Shown in pieces: positions 1 through 13,600 of a DNA stretch of 64,000 nt. Under the pieces are notes generated by a model. It did no database searches and was not told the DNA's origin. It saw only the letters and a list, made by a program, of their open reading frames with translations. The translations under genes and the position numbers were made by a program. The stretch's first letter is position 1; the number at the start of each line of letters is the position of its first letter. This DNA comes from Manduca sexta (taxonomy: Eukaryota; Arthropoda; Insecta; Lepidoptera; Sphingidae). Location: the NCBI RefSeq assembly GCF_014839805.1, contig NC_051129.1:6762920-6826919 (forward strand). The letters run 5' to 3'.

Positions 1-263
1 GTAACCGCCGAACCATGCTTACAATACCCAATACACACTAAAGGAGGCGTGGGTGTATTACCAACTTTTGAAAATGAGATTCTTGGTTTCTTGGGCCGTC
101 CGTAATGTCATTTATTGCAGGAAGTATTAGAATAAATTGACGATGCATTTCTGCATTTTATTTATTACATTCACATGTTTTTGGACTCGTGGGGTAGCAG
201 TGACGTACCCTACTCATCATTGTTTTTTCTCTATCTTAAATTTAATATTATTATTTTTTTCAG
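1..263. other. Intron sequence upstream of the first visible exon
   Basis: AT-rich, ending in the pyrimidine tract and cag before 264. No gene seen. Confidence 0.6.
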
Positions 264-436
264 AAAATCGATGATGACAAGAGCGAAGTGCCGAACTCGG
301 TCAGCGATGAGAGTTCCGAGTCGGACAGCTCGGCGGAGGACGACGACGAACTCGACGCCATTAGACCCATGTTCAAACTGCCCATACAGTTTGATTTGGA
401 TGAGCTAGCCGGCGCTTTCCTCGCCAACAATCAGAA
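264..436 (+). CDS. Exon (first one visible) of a large unrecognised gene: acidic segment
   Basis: First visible coding exon of a seven-exon plus-strand gene. A pyrimidine-rich tract and 'ttttttcag' precede it and the donor is AA|GTAAGG. It reads in phase 0 as 57 codons plus two bases, beginning KIDDDKSEVP. Visible residues 9-35 are a Ser/Asp/Glu-rich acidic stretch, followed by a more hydrophobic segment (IRPMFKLPIQFDLDELAGAFL). The seven exons total 1092 nt, which is 363 residues plus a stop, with every junction phase-consistent and no internal stop; that is the main proof of the gene. I do not recognise the family. Order along the protein: acidic, Pro-rich, Pro/Met-rich, Gln-rich, Ala/Glu-rich probable coiled coil, then a basic Cys-rich tail. 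The initiator codon and any signal peptide lie upstream of the window, so the cell compartment cannot be read from the N-terminus. Confidence 0.8.
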
Positions 437-2848
437 GTAAGGACTACAATTTATATAACAGTTACAACATGGCAATCAAAAGGAAGCATAGAGGCAACTT
501 AAGTAATGCCACTTGTTTAGACACATTATTGGCATGTTGACAAGTAAGGACCTTTGAACTTATTGATCTTTGGTAATTGGTAGACATAATATTAATTGGA
601 AAGATTTACTTTCAAACGTGTTAAAGATTCTTGACTCTACGCTATTTACATTAGAAATTGCGTTGCAAAAAATTATATTGTTTTCTATAGTCAAATAATC
701 AAAAACATTGATATTCCTTTAGATTATATTATCATCATATAAAATTTACCCGCCGTTAATGTCGAAATGTTAAGTAAAACGTGTCTTCACCCTCTGATTT
801 TTTTTATTAAAGACAGTATTTGTATTTATTTTGTGGAGTAGCAGTAAATTTGTACCAAGCACGGCCAAGACGGCTGTTACTGATATAAATAGATGTCGCG
901 CTTGTATTGTTTAACGTTTCTCATGAAATATTCAACTCAGCTTTGTGTCGTATGTTATTTGGCTAATTTAGACATTATTGAACGAAATAATAAGAGTTAT
1001 ATTATGTCTCTTTCTGTGAGGTCATAAACCCAAGTTTAGGCATCGCGAAAATATTTTGTGAATGGATGGGAGGCATCATGGCAATTATAAAAGCCAAGTA
1101 GAATTAATTATAATTGTTTTCTTTTTGGAATGGTTATTAATGCCCAGTTGATTAGACGGTAATAATAGTATTCCCATGAGTGACTTTCGCCGTCCTCTCT
1201 GACTTAATACACCTGGGAATTATAAGCAGTGCCCCCGAGCCTCACGCGGAATTCTACTGAGGCAACTTCGGTGCAATCGTATAAATACCTCACGAACAAT
1301 TTTCATCAGCATCTAATAGCTTGGTTGGCAATCAAATAAGTTTCGAGTTCTTAAAGGGATTACACGGAGAGATTGAATTTGGGTGTTTAATTCATTTTGG
1401 AATTTCTCTGATTTATATGGATAAATCCATTTTCCAGCTTAGGATTTGAATGTTTCTTTGTGAGGTGATTCTTGTGTACCAGCTCCCGGTGGTAAGTGGA
1501 ATGACATCCACATAGACTATCTATTACGGCAAGATTCATTCGCAGTCGACACAATTACACTGGCCTATATGACACCAGATATATCAGGCTAATACAGGAA
1601 CACGACACACTTATATGGGTTTCTATTGGAGGTTTTACACCTTATGTAAAGTGGTTACTATTTGGGCTAATACATATATTCAAATATGTAGGGGCCGAAT
1701 GAACTGCGTAGTCGAGAAGCGTCGAGATGAACCCATGGAGAGACGATTCCCCTTCAACATTCTTGGAGCGTTCGCCCCGCGCAGCGCTCACGCCGAACGC
1801 ATCGCTATCATCTGCCACGGTGGTGACGAGCCGAGGTAATCATTTGATTGGTCTTTTACAACTATGTACATGTTATCTTAAATTACATATAGCATTAGAT
1901 TTGACATGTAATGATTTGACATGGTATATGAGTTTTGTATATAAAAAAAACGATTAAGTGTTACGTTTTTATTCAAAGACGCTTTCCGTTAGATAAAACG
2001 CAGTATCTATCCAATAATTTGTTTTATTCCATTTGTTTCTTTTCAAATTACAATAAACTCAAGCAATATATTCAGATATTAATGTTATTTGTAGTCGATT
2101 AAACATCGATCTATGTATGAATGCCAATGCTGTAGCCAAACTCTTCCTCGAGATTTAAGAGGGCAGTGAACTCTGCTGCAAATCAAAGAATAAACCTCTT
2201 TGATTCAACTCAATTATGTTTTTTAAGCAAAAACATATTTTTTTCCTATTAGACAGAGTGAGTAGGTAATTTAAATTCTCATAATGTTGTTAAATAGTCA
2301 TATTTTTGGTAAACGATTTGGCTCATATTTTGACTTATAGTAGAAGGTTTGTTAAAATAATTTATGATTTAAAAAATGTCGTACCCTTTTTTTTAGAAAT
2401 AGCGTGAAATATACACAGGGTTTTCGATATTCGTACACAAGCTTTTGGGTACAAACATTAATCATCCTAAAGTAGTGAACAAGTTTTGTCCAAAGGTTGT
2501 ATTGGAAATTATTTAGTAGCTATACAATAAATATAAAATTCACAAAGCAATAATATGATTTTATAAGTCAAATATTGTAAACTGTTTACTTTAATACTAA
2601 AATATTGAATTTCGTCTGATATTTTTTTTTGTATTATTCAAATCTTCTAAAATCCGAATCAAGGAAAAATCACAAGACGATATTAAATACATAGGTACTT
2701 ATAACTCATAACGTCTGACGGTAATTGTATTCCATGTTAACTCTTTTATCAGTGTCATCATTCAATTGATGTCAAATGTTTCGTTTACATTTATAACCAC
2801 AAAGGTACGTAAAAGATGAATAATTCACAATATTTTCATTTGTTACAG
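437..2848. other. Intron 1 of the large gene
   Basis: Apart from the candidate cassette exon at 1692-1835 I see no coding sequence or recognisable element. Confidence 0.6.
1692..1835 (+). CDS. Candidate cassette exon of the large gene (48 codons)
   Basis: This is a GC-rich island in AT-rich intron 1, preceded by 'atatgtag' and followed by CCGAG|GTAATC. It is 144 nt long. It enters in phase 2 (AA from the preceding exon plus G makes Lys) and leaves in phase 2 (AG plus the A of the next exon makes Arg), so including or skipping it keeps the frame. It would encode GRMNCVVEKRRDEPMERR and a following stretch ending CHGGDEPR, with no stop. The acceptor has a poor pyrimidine tract, and the basic composition differs from the flanking acidic and Pro-rich exons. 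It may instead be captured repeat sequence or a rarely used exon. Confidence 0.33.
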
Positions 2849-3074
2849 ACCGATGAACTTCCCAGAGCCACAATCGCAGGTGTTCGCGTTCCCGCTGACG
2901 GGTCCAGTGCGCCTGCCCATCCGTCCCCAGCCCGAGCGCCCCGCACCGCCAGCACCCGTCGCGGAGCCGAGGATGCCTCCATTCCCCCCCAGCCAAGAAG
3001 GAAGGATGCCTCCTTTTGCGCCTCTTGCACCACTAGCGCCAATCGCTCCCCGGCAAGGCTCCTTCCCGTTACCG
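2849..3074 (+). CDS. Exon 2 of the large gene: proline-rich segment
   Basis: The acceptor is 'ttgttacag' and the donor TTACCG|GTAAGT is strong. It enters in phase 2 (AA|A completes Lys) and ends in phase 0. It encodes about 75 residues, very rich in Pro, Ala, Arg and Gln (PMNFPEPQSQVFAFPLTGPV, then repeated P-x-P and MPPF units, ending RQGSFPLP). The duplicated 'RMPPF' unit shows low-complexity expansion. It is probably a disordered linker; no folded domain is visible. GC content is far above the flanking introns, as in the other exons. Confidence 0.82.
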
Positions 3075-4786
3075 GTAAGTCGCTTTATTTTAAGAGATGA
3101 ATTTGGGGGTACGTGAAATTTACGGGGTATTTGAACAGAATAAGCGTTGGTAGAGGATTTGCTAGCTGGTTTTCTGATTAAGATTATTTTAACATAAGTT
3201 TTCATTTAACTTTCCAAAGCTAAAGGAGTATTTAAAATGGATATTAGTACTTACTGTCGGTATTACTAAACATCCAGTTATTGAGTAACAAGGTCCTGGT
3301 GGAGTCTGGTGAAGTGATCGACATCATGTACTTAAAACTCCCGTTAGAATCATTAAATCATTTCGAATAACGGCCTTACTGGACACATAAAAATCTATTA
3401 AAACGAGTATATGAAGATCGTACGCATTAGATAAACCGGTTACGCACATTTGTTGAAGTTCGGCAACACGGTCCATTTGAATTAAAATTGATATTTATTA
3501 TTTGTATAAAATCACTAGAAATATAATGAAAGTTATTGAGATTTTCTGCGAGAATGTATTGATTTAATTATTTTTGTTGCGATTTTTTGTTTCACGTGAA
3601 GAAAACTATCAGCAAAGGCCAATAAATTTATAATATTGTCGATACAAAATATATAAATGAATTTATAGCTCACATTGCTAAGTTTAATTATGTATTCCGT
3701 CCTCAGAATTCCGTCTTCCATTTTTGGTACGATCAATAGATTGCTTCCAGGTCTGGGTACTCATACAATTGATATTACGATATGACGCAATGAAGTTTTA
3801 AAATGAGATAGATGATATTATTATGGTCTACTTTAATGTCAAATGTGTTATGTCTTTTGCTCTTTGTCGTTGGTGTCTTGTTGTTCGGTTAACTTCGGGT
3901 CGAAAGTTATTTAAACTCATGTCATAATTTTAAACTCCTACCGACTCGACATTGGCAAAATCACCGATAAAACGGTTGAGCCATTTTTTTTAAAAAGAAG
4001 AAGATATTATTACGGAACAGCCATTACAAAAGTGATATTTTCCCATTGTTTATTAATATTTTTATATCACATTAAAATAAAAGGATAAACTAGTCATTGT
4101 TAATACGCGCTTTCACCAGTGCCTTCACATTGGTAAAGGAAATTTATACCTACTAAAAATACTAGCTTTGGATCGCGTCTTCTCGGAATAAACAGCGGAT
4201 AGTATTGAAGGTTAATGGAGATTCTTATAATGAAAGAATTTTCGGAATCGCAGAAGTAGTTTCAGAGAACAGGAAATTTAACAACTCTTCAGCTTTATTT
4301 TCTATTTAATGATGTACTCAGTATAATTGATTATTATTATGAAGCCAATTCTATAAGTCTTTCCGCTTAATAGGTGCAGAGTGCTGATTTTTTCTGGAAC
4401 TATAACTAGTAATTTGTAGTTCCCAGATAATACTTATTTGGATATAATACATTATTGCTTCGTATTTATGTAAATGAACTATTGATAGTAATAACAAAAT
4501 GCAACTTAGTTTAAAAATCTATTTAATTTTAGTATTAAAAAAATGGAACGGTTATTTAAGTAAAAATGTGTAGCTGAATAATTTTATCATATTTTAAAAT
4601 AGTTGTTGTTCGTGTCTCAGCCGCGCGTAAAATCTTGTTGATAAAATTTTGTTGTCTATTTATTTAAGATAAAAGTAGTCTCAGTCCTTTCTTGTAGTGG
4701 TAGTTTCTTAAAGTGGTAATTTTTCAAAATTGTTCTATTAGTTCACAGACAAGCAGACTTATTTTTGCATTTATTAAAAGACCCCA

Positions 4787-4806
4787 AGAGAGAGAGAGAG
4801 AGAGAG
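4787..4806 (+). repeat. (AG)10 microsatellite
   Basis: A perfect run in intron 2 of the large gene. Confidence 0.9.
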
Positions 4807-5569
4807 TTTAGATAATCTGAGAACAGATTATTCGCTGTCATTATTTTCTTAATGTTCGTAGATCATTTTTCACAATATTTAGTGTGGTTACGAATCCGTC
4901 CATACATATGTATATAAGGACATACCTATATCTATTTCTATAATTATATTTGTTTCCACATAACGATTTCTTTTATTTCGTGAAAGTGATTTCTCTTTTA
5001 AGTATTTCACGCTAAACATGGCGTGATGAAATCAGCCAATCTAACTCGACCGCGGTGCAATATTAAATCTATAAACACGAAGCCTGTTATGAGTTATGAC
5101 TCAAACGTATATGGTTCCATTCATAAAATAGAAAACTATAATTATTCTTCTTTCATTGTACGTGCTTGATCATCCATGAGCGACATGAATCTTATAATTC
5201 TTTTTTAATATTTCCAGGTATGCGTAGTGGAATTAATTGACTGTTTTCCGTAAACATTCGTAGTCAGCACAGGATATACAGTAATTATGTAACATTTAGA
5301 AAGCAAAAATAAAATAAACAATACAACGATCGCTGCAGTGAGATTTTTTTTGATGCGTAATTAATTTATATCGCCATTTCTTTTTTAAATCCTATTTCAT
5401 ATTTCGTGTTATAGATTTATTATATGTCATTGTCGGAATACATACGTCTTAGGAAAACAGTAAATTAAATTCGACCATGTTTTATGTACCTATTCATTCG
5501 TCCAGATTTTATAATTTTACGATTCTGGGACATCGTATATCCCTTAAGTCTGAACATTCTATTGATAGA

Positions 5570-6270
5570 ATATTGGTGAAAATTGGGCCTGTAGTTTGGG
5601 TGCTCTAAGGTAACTTAGAACATGATATGATTCTCTCATGGTGGAGAAAATACATAAAAAGTTTTGTCGGCACTTATATCTTCGGATGTATGGGTACTAT
5701 CCATTTTTATTTCCTCCACTTTTTGTGACTGGGATGGTAGGTTATGATACGTTGCAACTCAGGCGCAAATTAGCATGCTTTTTACATTTTTATTTACTTT
5801 TGCGGCATAAAATTGACAATCCATCGGTACGTGAAAATATTCACCTATACGTTCCAAACCAGTACATTCGGGCCGTTGGGCGGAGAAGACACCATCTCCC
5901 CACTGGTCCAGCTGTTTGGCATCTTACGCAAACAAGCAATACTCCCACTGCCAAGGCTATAGCTTTATTAAATGCGTATCTTGATAGTAGGCCGGATGCC
6001 GACATATTTGTCGATAATAGTCACACCATTTACAAAAATGTGTATTTATTTTTAAGTCATTTTGTTACTTAATTTAAGCATCTTACTTAAATTTAATAAG
6101 CTGTTCCCATAATATAGAATGTAAGTAGTTGTTTTTTCTTGATAATTTTTATTGTTTCGTTTTGTTTTATTTTGTCTATTTGTTGTTTTTTTTTCACTCA
6201 AGCGTCTTGGTGTATTTCCACTGTAAGCTTTTGTGATACTTAATTGATAAATAAATAAATAAATGATGGA
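5570..6270 (+). mobile_element. 5'-truncated non-LTR retrotransposon (C-terminal part of the RT ORF)
   Basis: A frame at 5638-6072 (EKIHKKFCRHLYLRMYGYYP, then LFVTGMVGYDTLQLRRK and PDADIFVDNSHTIYK) matches in style the C-terminal domain that follows reverse transcriptase in lepidopteran jockey/CR1-type LINEs. In the frame just upstream, GPVVW resembles the end of the thumb (YGS-VW), so at least one frameshift separates them. A T-rich 3' UTR follows, ending in an (ATAA)n tail at about 6245-6265. It is inside intron 2 and is a dead copy. The 5' boundary is approximate. Confidence 0.65.
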
Positions 6271-6680
6271 ATATGGAACACACTTATACGTAACATTGAA
6301 ATTGAGATTTTAAATCTTTGACTGATACGAATTCAGCAATGTGGTGGGCAATTTTAAATGTAATAATCTATTTAGAATCATGTTAGTTAACGAAAATGTT
6401 ATGTACTTATAATTTATAAGGCCACTATGTGCGGATTTGTAGACCTTCGCACTGGTGAACAAAATTATACCCAAAGTTAGCCAGACTGACTACCTCCTCT
6501 CCTGAGAAGTCTATGAAACTATAAGATTGAGAAAATGGCTACAGGGCATTCTTGTATCGATCGCCCGCCGCTGGTCATTATCTTGTACGAAATAATGGAA
6601 TTATCTTATTATTTTAAATAATAGTATATTGTAACAGCGATTAATATTTATTTTATTCTTCCGTCTTATTCATCTCTTAT

Positions 6681-6800
6681 GTTGTGGGTCTGATCGCCAT
6701 TTCGATAAAAAATTCCAGACTCCGAGTTAATGCTGAGTAGAAATACCCAATATCACTTTGCCCGAACCGGGGTATCGAATCCGATACAGCGCTGCAGATG
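6681..6800 (-). mobile_element. tRNA-derived SINE, degraded copy
   Basis: On the minus strand it carries a B-box-like 'ggattcgataccc', then 'tcgggcaaagtgatattggg' and 'cggagtctggaatt'. These align with the better copy at 26425-26670 in the same order. The A-box end is eroded. Confidence 0.55.
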
Positions 6801-9800
6801 TACCGTTATAAATTAATTATTAAGATAAATTTAAAAATAATGAATTATTCTTATATTGTTTGTTTAATATTATGATCTCGTGCGAGAAATATTTAACCAA
6901 TATGACTTAGATTATCAAAGCGTGGCGCTGCACTGCGCTCGTCACGCTGAACTACCTGATAACATGAAGTCTCAATTTTCATAATAATGCTTTAGAGTTT
7001 CACTTTAGCACAGCTATTTGATTACAGAAAATTATGAAATGTTGGTACGGGCAGATATTTAGCCTGATAGGTTAGTATACTTCGTAAATACCAATTAGTT
7101 TTCGGATTTAAGTCAACCGATGTATTTTAGATAAAAAATCATTGCTTATTAGAGTACTCATTAAAATGTGGTTTAGGCAGTGAGGAATTTAGCGTTCATG
7201 TTAAATAGAAATCTTGTGTAACCTCAATCGCAGATGGCACGGAGTTAACCACGTAGCAGTCCTTTCGGATGTTTTAAATTACCTTCTGTCGGGGAAAACC
7301 ATTCCATTATGTCCTTGGAATTGTTTATATTTTATTCTCAAACTAGGCGAAGGGTATTGGGGTGACTGTCCTCTTAAAGAAATCAAGCAATATTCTTATA
7401 TTTGCAATATTTTTTCAGGTCCGTTTTTTGAACAACCACTCTCAATGTAAAACGGACTTTATGCTTGGCGAGGCTTAATCGACCAAAGCAGAATGTACAT
7501 ATAAATATATTTTAGGTTCTCTAGATAGTGTCCAATGAAGTTATTCTTTCTGTAAACAGTTTTCTTTACTATTTCTGAATTAATATGCAACAAATTATTT
7601 TAATTCCACAAAACACACAAAGTATAATATACAATATATAGTGCATTAAGTACCTCTAGTAAAATTCTTAACCGTACTTACACGAATAAAAGGAAGGAGA
7701 GGACTTGAACGTAAAAAGGGACCCTAATCGTTATTGATTTGTGTATGCTACAGAGTACTTATGCCAGAATGACTCCATGAATATTTAATGAAAATAAAGT
7801 AAAAATATTATTTTTGTAATATTCGCAATTTGGCGGATAAAAATATGTTATTTTTATATCATTGGCATAATTTTATTTTAATAACGTCATTCAAAGGTAT
7901 AAAATAAATACTGATACTGTTTTTGATACATAATCAAATGATAATTTAACTGTCTCCCTTACCACTCTGAGTACACTTATCAAAAGTATGATTATGTATT
8001 TTAAAATTGTGATATTTTCTTTTACTTCGTACTTAAAATTTTAAAAGTTTATGAAGATTTATGTACGATTTTTAGCGATAGACGTATAATCTGATGAATG
8101 AATTGAAATAAAATTTCACTATATACTTATATATCAATAAATTAGTACTTTCTTTTAATATTAATTTTATATGGACACCATCGTTAATTAATTTAAAATA
8201 GTAATTAAGGCTTAAAAAGAAATTTAAAATAATAACTATGCATTAAGAATGTAGGGCAAATAGACATGCAAGTGTATTATCATGATTTGAATACGCAGGC
8301 ACTTAATTAAAACAATTAGTAACTAAGATTTTTTAACGTTGAAATGAACTCTTGGTAGTTCCCAGCTACTTTTGTTCTCTTATGAACATTATAATCTATG
8401 TAAATTGTTATATTCGTTATTTTCTATCTGCGTTTGAAACAGTGCCGCTCCAAGTCCTCACACGACGAGATTGTTTCAAGTTTAGTAATACAAGAAGTTT
8501 TCGTTCGTTCGTTTCTTCTTGTTTCATACATTTTTAATTTGTCTCTATACAACTTCTTCGAACTTTTGTACTAAGATATTAGTTACTGCATCGGATTCCT
8601 TTACTGCGTTATAATTTACTTTACAGTAGACTAATCTGTGTGTCGCATTACTGTGTTAAATATTCTGACGTAATTAATGCATTAGTCTGATTTAGTTCTT
8701 GAACAAACTCTAACATGTATCCTTGTGTTGTTTATCGTCATCGCAAATCGTCTACGAAAAAAAAAACCTTAGAATGGAATGCAGACTGGGAAGGAGCGAA
8801 TTCTTGAGGATTTTGGAAAATTACTCATCTATTTCAGATTTCTTCCCGTAAACGTCAAAGTACAACCACATTCATTCAATCGCTGTCAGGTATTGTTAGC
8901 TGACGCATTGGCATGCTCCCTATCCGTTTGGGTTAATATATGTGCAGTAATTTCAGTTTTTTTTTTAATTGTTGAACTCAAATACACACTAGAGCTGATT
9001 AAAGGATAATTAAAAAAACGGTAGAGGTATGCTATAGATATATGGATGAAAAGGCTCGGCTACTACCCTCGTCTTACAAATAAACGGGACGTGACAGCTT
9101 GTTGGTGCGATTCGTATGGTGAGTGTTGGAACAGGCCCAAATATCCCTCGCATCTTCCAAATCCCTATTGCTTTCCTCTAAGGCTGGCCGCGCATCCTCG
9201 ATTCTCTTTACATTGCGGGTTATGTTTGAGTTCACAAACACATTAGGTCACTTAGTCATTTATGATAAAAAAAAGTCGTATGTTTTGTTTCATATGTGTT
9301 AGTTAATGGATTACTTGATGTCGTATTGCTAATGTTTTCATCACTTAAACAATAGGACACAGGAATACTTAAACAGTATCTGTTGGCTTTATTGGTAGAC
9401 TTCTTGAGATTTCATATTCCTTACGATAATAAAATATTTTAATTAACATAACTATACTACATTCATTATCATGATTTGACATCGTAAGCAAAATTATGTG
9501 TCAATAATGTATTTATTATATTATCTCGTTAATCTGTAATTGTCCTGAGCGCTAACATTGATGATGAGTCATCATTTTTGGAGTCAAAAAACCGCAAAAA
9601 TCATGGTTCATCGGCCATTGCACCCGACACTGGTTCCTGCAATCGTATATTATGAACTTATGCAATCTTCAACGTTCCGGTTTTGGTCAACGTACATTTA
9701 TTATAGCCTTTCATTTATTTTTATCGAGCACAACGACCGCAAAAAACCTAAACTGTATGTAGTGAGCCTTTCATGCGCCGTAATAAAATATTTTTTATAA

Positions 9801-9929
9801 GTAAGTTCACAGATTAATTTAATAATCCAGAACTAGAATACATATATGGCAGAATTTTGATTCGCGTCGAAGTTTAGGGGTAGAACTACTATATAAGTAG
9901 TTAGTAATAGTTTCCATCCTTAGGTTGTA

Positions 9930-10132
9930 CAGTCAGCTAGAAAAGTAGCTGAACAAATTAAAACTTTAAAACGCTTTTACACATTAACTTTAATCAAAAT
10001 ATTCCTTATTTTAACTCTAAAATAAATTAAACCCTTTAAAGATTATTTTAGTGTCAATAATATCGACAATTATTCATATGAACAAAAAAGTATAAAATTT
10101 TGAATTTATTCAGATACTTTTGTGGCTGACTG
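9930..10132. mobile_element. Tc1/mariner-type MITE, 203 bp
   Basis: Terminal inverted repeats of about 30 bp: the left end is CAGTCAGCTAGAAAAGTAGC and on, and the right end read inward is CAGTCAGCCACAAAAGTATC and on. They match at all but a few positions and continue through ctgaa(c/t)aaatt. TA dinucleotides flank both ends (9928-9929 and 10133-10134), as expected for Tc1/mariner target duplication. The AT-rich core has no ORF, so the element is non-autonomous. It lies in intron 2. Confidence 0.75.
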
Positions 10133-13100
10133 TACATCCCACAATTTTAGTAATTTTCGTTACTAATTTTAAAAGCCATTGCTTTCCTAATGTTTTCGTG
10201 TAATTATAGTACCAACTCCAACGCAGATGACGATCTTGGCTGTAGCAACGTTAATAATTGAGATAAATACGTGAATAAAAACCTGAGTAATTCACCTAAT
10301 TGATTTATGCGATGCAAAAACATTAACTATAATATAAGTATACAAGATAGGTATTTCCAAAACCTCATCGACGTTTCACTCAATAACATTACTTTTTTTT
10401 CATTAATTTTTATTGAAATATGTACTTGAAGCTTTATATTTTTTGGAGACTCGAATTTACTTTTTTTGTATTAGTGGGACCTCCTTTAAGAACGTACATT
10501 AGATTAACATCTGTACAAACAAGGTAAACATGTAAAAAATGTTCCTAACTTTTTTTTAGTTGCGTAACAGTAGTCCTTATGTTGGTATACATTCCACGTA
10601 AGGGAACGATAAATATGTTTATATTAGATAATATTGTATACAGTCCTTTCTGATATTATTTTTATGTGAATTATTAAAATCATTTTTTACATGTTGGATT
10701 CAATCAAATTATATGCATGAAATAATTTTCAAAAAATTATGTAGACGTAGTATGTAAATCTATGTAATTAAAAAGTGTATCGTAGTGTAGCTTTGTACTT
10801 AACGCATTTGTAATGAGTCCATGTACCAGCTCTCAAATCTTAATTTTCCTTAACTACTATTTTCATGCGCCGAACTAAAGAGAAACTTGTTAAGCAAGTT
10901 TGTCACTTATGTTAAGTGAGAGCCACCTAGTGCCGCGAGGGGTGTCAAGCAGCCAGTATTGATAACGGTTAGGGGCACATGTATCCGTTCATGCCAAGAG
11001 ATGACACAAGAAGAATGCATTGGTGGGAAGACTTGTAAATAGAATAAATAATCGCTAAAATAATCGTTTCCAATAACTAGGGACTGCCGAGAGCCAAGAC
11101 AAGCCCGATGCAACGAACTCGTACACCCGCAATTTTATAACATACCTACACCAACTTGAAGAAAAGGTTTCCGTTTATTGTACATATTTGCGGTTTGTTT
11201 TAAAGATACGACCCACAGACGCGCGTAGAATTTTAAAACGCGTTTTCTTTGTATTTGTTTTAGGCAAATGCGAATAAAACAAAATAAACGTTATACTCAC
11301 AAGTTTATAGGTGCCGCTACATTACTAACGTACGTGAAAGTATCGAACATCGCCAATCTTCCATTTTCAAATTTATTGTATGTAAATAATGTGACTTATC
11401 TTCGGTCTGGTGTGAATGGAATTCGCTGTTTGTTATTTGTACTAGTTGTATAGATGATTCCTGGCCGCGTCGTTTTGTACATTTCAATTTACTCCATATC
11501 CTCATAAAAATTCTTAAACTTTGAAGTATTTGCGTCGACTGGAGTCCAATTTAACATTATAGTGCAACTTATATCATATGTATTTAGCGAATTTAAGATA
11601 ATGTGTGAAAAAAATAACTGACTCTATTGCTGTTATACTCGTATATCATTTACTACGTAAGTGCCAGAAAAATATGACTTTAAAAATAGGTCTATTTAAA
11701 TAAATAATTGTTCTTTGGCGGCGTAATCTACGTTTGTTGTTCCTTTAGTATGACGAGAGTCTACCAGACGCTACCAGGACAGGAACGAGATTTCTATGCA
11801 TTGTAAAACTTACGTAAATCATATTTTATACCAAGGTAAAACATAAAATAAACCTTGAAACTATTTGATGGACAAGTCACCTGGTACAATGCGATAGTGC
11901 ACGTCCTTTGTTCTGTTTTATTTTTCCTGTACTAGGTTAACATAATATGAAATATTAATACGATCAGCTGGACAATGTTTACATTGTATATAAGAAAAAA
12001 ATCTGCAAATAATGTTTAAACTGTGGCTGCAGTAACTCGCATTTCAATAGCGTTCAAAGTTTCAGTTTTGTAGTGAACTTTTATCGTAAGAGTACGCTAT
12101 TTTGTTCTTGATTACTTTGTCCTCTTCTTATTTAGTTTGATCATTACCGAGATTGAAGCTCTCTTCAATTTATCAGCCATTTTGTTGACCGTATTGGCCA
12201 CGTCAGATGAATTTATTAATATTTCATACAGCCATGCGCCTTCGAAATATCTTTATGAATGCTTTGCTATGCCGACCATAAATGTTAGACCATCTCATTT
12301 TTATTCAACTAAATGACAAGGCAAGGATATCGCTTGATGGATAGTGCTACGACTGCTAACAAAATAGTAGTATCACGCAGAACGTTTATTTAAAAAGACT
12401 GCATGGCGCTGCGCTGCGTTCGTGAGGGCCTGATCTAAAAATACTGAATTTGAAAAACCAAAACACGTGTATAGTAGTTAGTCCGCCCGGTTAAGGCTCA
12501 CGCGATGTTTATCTAAGTGAAGTCTAGCGTAGATCTGTTAACAGCCAGAAATTGTTATTATTATTAACAGGTAAATATTATGAAAATATTTATGGACTAG
12601 TCACGACTTTTTTAGGTAGAATGATATGGTATTTTACGGCAACACCGTGTCGTTTTTCTGTGAGACTTCCATTACAGTAGCATTAATATTATGCAATAAG
12701 ATAAAAAACGATCAACGTGTATCTAACTTAAATAACGTACACGTTTAAGTCGATTTCAAGTAAATTGGTTCTTATTAATAATTGGATAAACCTTATAATT
12801 TGAAGCTGCACATATTTATATGTTTAAAGTTTACATCGAAGGTTACAAACATCATAAAAACCAGAGAATTGATCCGAGGTATGTATGCGTTATTACATCG
12901 CCGCAATTTGGTTACAACGTGGCCACAAAAACGTTGGCGTCAGTGACCACCACTAACAAGCTCACGTCCACTGCCTGCCACTGTTATTTTTTTATATCAA
13001 CACCTCAATATTGTTCACAAAATTCACACAAGAACCAAAGTGTATAAACGTTTTCCTTGAACACTATTTAAATAATTACCACAAATAAAGACTTCGATAT

Positions 13101-13510
13101 TTGTGTTTGAACAGGCGGCAGGTCTACTGTGCAGTTTCCTTTGTGTTTGAAGAGAAATTACCGATAGAATGATCTCTAACAAAGATGACTAGCTTCGAAT
13201 AACGGTAAAGGTGAAGAGGAGGGCACATAAAACAATTGGGTGTCAGTAGGCCAGACAGTAAAATGATTTCTCATCCCATCCCAAGTTCGCAACTAACTGT
13301 ACAATACATTAGCTTTCTTACATCTTTGACACTTCAATAAGCGACTCTACAGGTACTACATACGAATAGTTTTTTGTTCTGTAAAAATACCGTAATGTAA
13401 TCTAAGGCTGTTCTGTTCCAATGTAAGACAACGTCTGTTCATAATGATATGAAATGTCTTAAATGAAGTTTTTTGGACTGTTGAATAGTCTTTGTTAATT
13501 ATGTAAAATA

Positions 13511-13600
13511 CTAGGTGTTGTTCGCAGCTTCACCCGCGTGAAAAGCCTTTCCCGCTAATAGAGGTCTTTTCATCACGGTAGCAATTCATTCCATCTAATT
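13511..13600 (-). mobile_element. Helitron 3'-end fragment
   Basis: Minus orientation, ending at CTAG (13511-13514) with A on the plus flank, hence T after CTAG on the element strand. The plus strand reads ttcgcagcttcacccgcgtg, a variant of the GC-rich Helitron terminus, followed by 'aaaagcctttcccg'. The 5' part is lost. Confidence 0.5.
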
